Below are positions 6,006-6,523 of a stretch of DNA of 6,523 nucleotides, piece after piece. The notes beneath the pieces were generated by a model that was given only the letters and a program-made list of their open reading frames with translations, ran no database searches and was not told the DNA's origin. Made by a program: the position numbers and the translations under genes. The stretch lies in contig CACYDD010000024.1 in assembly GCA_902773065.1 (NCBI GenBank), positions 1 through 6,523 on the forward strand, written 5' to 3'. How positions within the stretch are numbered: the stretch's first letter is position 1; each line of letters opens with the position of its first letter. This stretch comes from an uncultured Ruminococcus sp. GTDB taxonomy: Bacteria; Bacillota; Clostridia; Oscillospirales; Acutalibacteraceae.

Positions 6006-6523
6006 TTAATTTCTTGCATTTAAATAAGAAACATATTCGTCAAGGCACATATTCAGTGTTCGCATTTGTTTTGCATTTCCTACTCCGACATATCTGAAAT
6101 GACACGGGTCAAATTCTGCCTCTGTGCTGTCCTCTTTGCCCTCAGGATAACGCAGGATAAAGCCGTAATTCACACAGTTCGCTGTCAGCCAGCGGTATTC
6201 ATCGCTTTCGGCAAAATTATCGGCTCTGTTTGTGCCGAATAAAACCGCCAGTCCTGTCTGGAATTCCGAATGATTTTCCGACGGAACGATTTTTTCCGCT
6301 TCTTCCATTGCCTTTGCCTGTGCAAGATCATTTTCGCTAACAAGCTTCGATACTTCCGCCATATATAAATTATGTTGTTCTTCCGCTGAGATATATCCGC
6401 CTGTTAGTTTCAGCGACATTCCGGCTTTATCTGCGTCGTCAAGCAGTTCTTCCAGTGAATCGGTGATACGCTGATCCACCTGAATACCCCTGAATTTTTT
6501 CAGGCTGATTTTATAATCGGAGG
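6006..6523 (-). CDS. VanY-like (M15B) D,D-carboxypeptidase homologue, probably inactive; 5' end off the window
   Basis: The frame is open to the right edge, so the N-terminus lies outside. A GTG at 6479 could start a 157-residue protein, but 14 further codons upstream are open and fit the family, and no ribosome binding site precedes the GTG. Counting from that GTG, the M15B layout is recognisable: GGYIS (27-31) for SGYRS, SEFQTGLAVL (71-80) for SEHQTGLAVD, YGFILRYPEGKED (105-117) and DPCHFRYVG (124-132) for EPWHFRYVG. M15B enzymes remove the terminal D-alanine from peptidoglycan stem peptides. Here the substrate-binding arginine (now I30) and two of three zinc ligands (now F73 and L80) are replaced, and EPWH has become DPCH; only H127 remains. 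The fold is probably kept without catalysis. The flanking sequence is in frame and well conserved, so this does not look like a decaying gene. Confidence 0.85.
   Translation of the reverse strand, partial: SDYKISLKKFRGIQVDQRITDSLEELLDDADKAGMSLKLTGGYISAEEQHNLYMAEVSKLVSENDLAQAKAMEEAEKIVPSENHSEFQTGLAVLFGTNRADNFAESDEYRWLTANCVNYGFILRYPEGKEDSTEAEFDPCHFRYVGVGNAKQMRTLNMCLDEYVSYLNARN

Noticed and set aside
5905..6006. N-terminal extension of the M23 protein with a second hydrophobic stretch resembling a signal sequence
   Set aside because: It runs through a terminator hairpin, lacks a ribosome binding site, and a perfect AGGAGG sits 7 bases before the internal ATG at 5904. The hydrophobic look comes from translated T-runs.
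6477..6479. GTG at 6479 as the true start of the VanY-like gene
   Set aside because: No ribosome binding site lies before it, and the open codons upstream to the window edge fit the family's conserved lead-in, so the gene most likely starts outside the window.
1..6523. CRISPR array, tRNA or rRNA gene, insertion sequence, or prophage/attachment site
   Set aside because: No regularly spaced direct repeats, no cloverleaf or rRNA-like sequence, no transposase or integrase, and nearly all of the window is filled by six intact or edge-cut coding genes.

Overview
The window reads as a low-to-mid GC Gram-positive chromosome, most likely a spore-forming Clostridia of the Ruminococcus/Oscillospiraceae type. 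This is an inference from protein family resemblance, strong AGGAGG-type ribosome binding sites, U-tract hairpin terminators, and an M23 protein paired with a site-2 protease. No ribosomal RNA or other taxonomic marker is present. All six supported genes lie on the minus strand, so transcription runs from high to low coordinates, and the gaps between genes are short.

In transcription order, the right edge (6006-6523) holds the 3' part of a VanY-like (M15B) D,D-carboxypeptidase homologue. It has lost most of its zinc-site residues and is probably a pseudoenzyme. A strong hairpin terminator (5961-6002) closes it. Next come a single-pass membrane M23/LytM protein (5152-5904) and, 15 bases on, a small site-2 membrane protease with HEGGH and NSLP...LDGG motifs (4528-5136). 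The pair is laid out like SpoIVFA/SpoIVFB. After a 111-base gap with a possible promoter comes the most striking gene (2497-4416): an ECF-type sigma factor fused to one transmembrane helix and a roughly 350-residue outer domain with about seven repeated strand units, probably a beta-propeller.

A well-formed sigma-A-type promoter (2451-2480) then drives an SDR-family NAD-dependent epimerase/dehydratase of unknown substrate (1494-2402). A terminator-like hairpin (1435-1481) stands directly in front of the last gene. That gene encodes a TrmA-family 23S rRNA (uracil-5-)-methyltransferase of the RlmD/RlmCD type (1-1419), which is cut by the left edge and carries an unusual tail beyond the conserved end.

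The most interesting idea is that M23 sensor/regulator, site-2 protease and membrane-tethered sigma factor form one signalling module. In it, intramembrane cleavage would free the sigma domain. The architecture and gene order are seen in the sequence; the functional link is inference.
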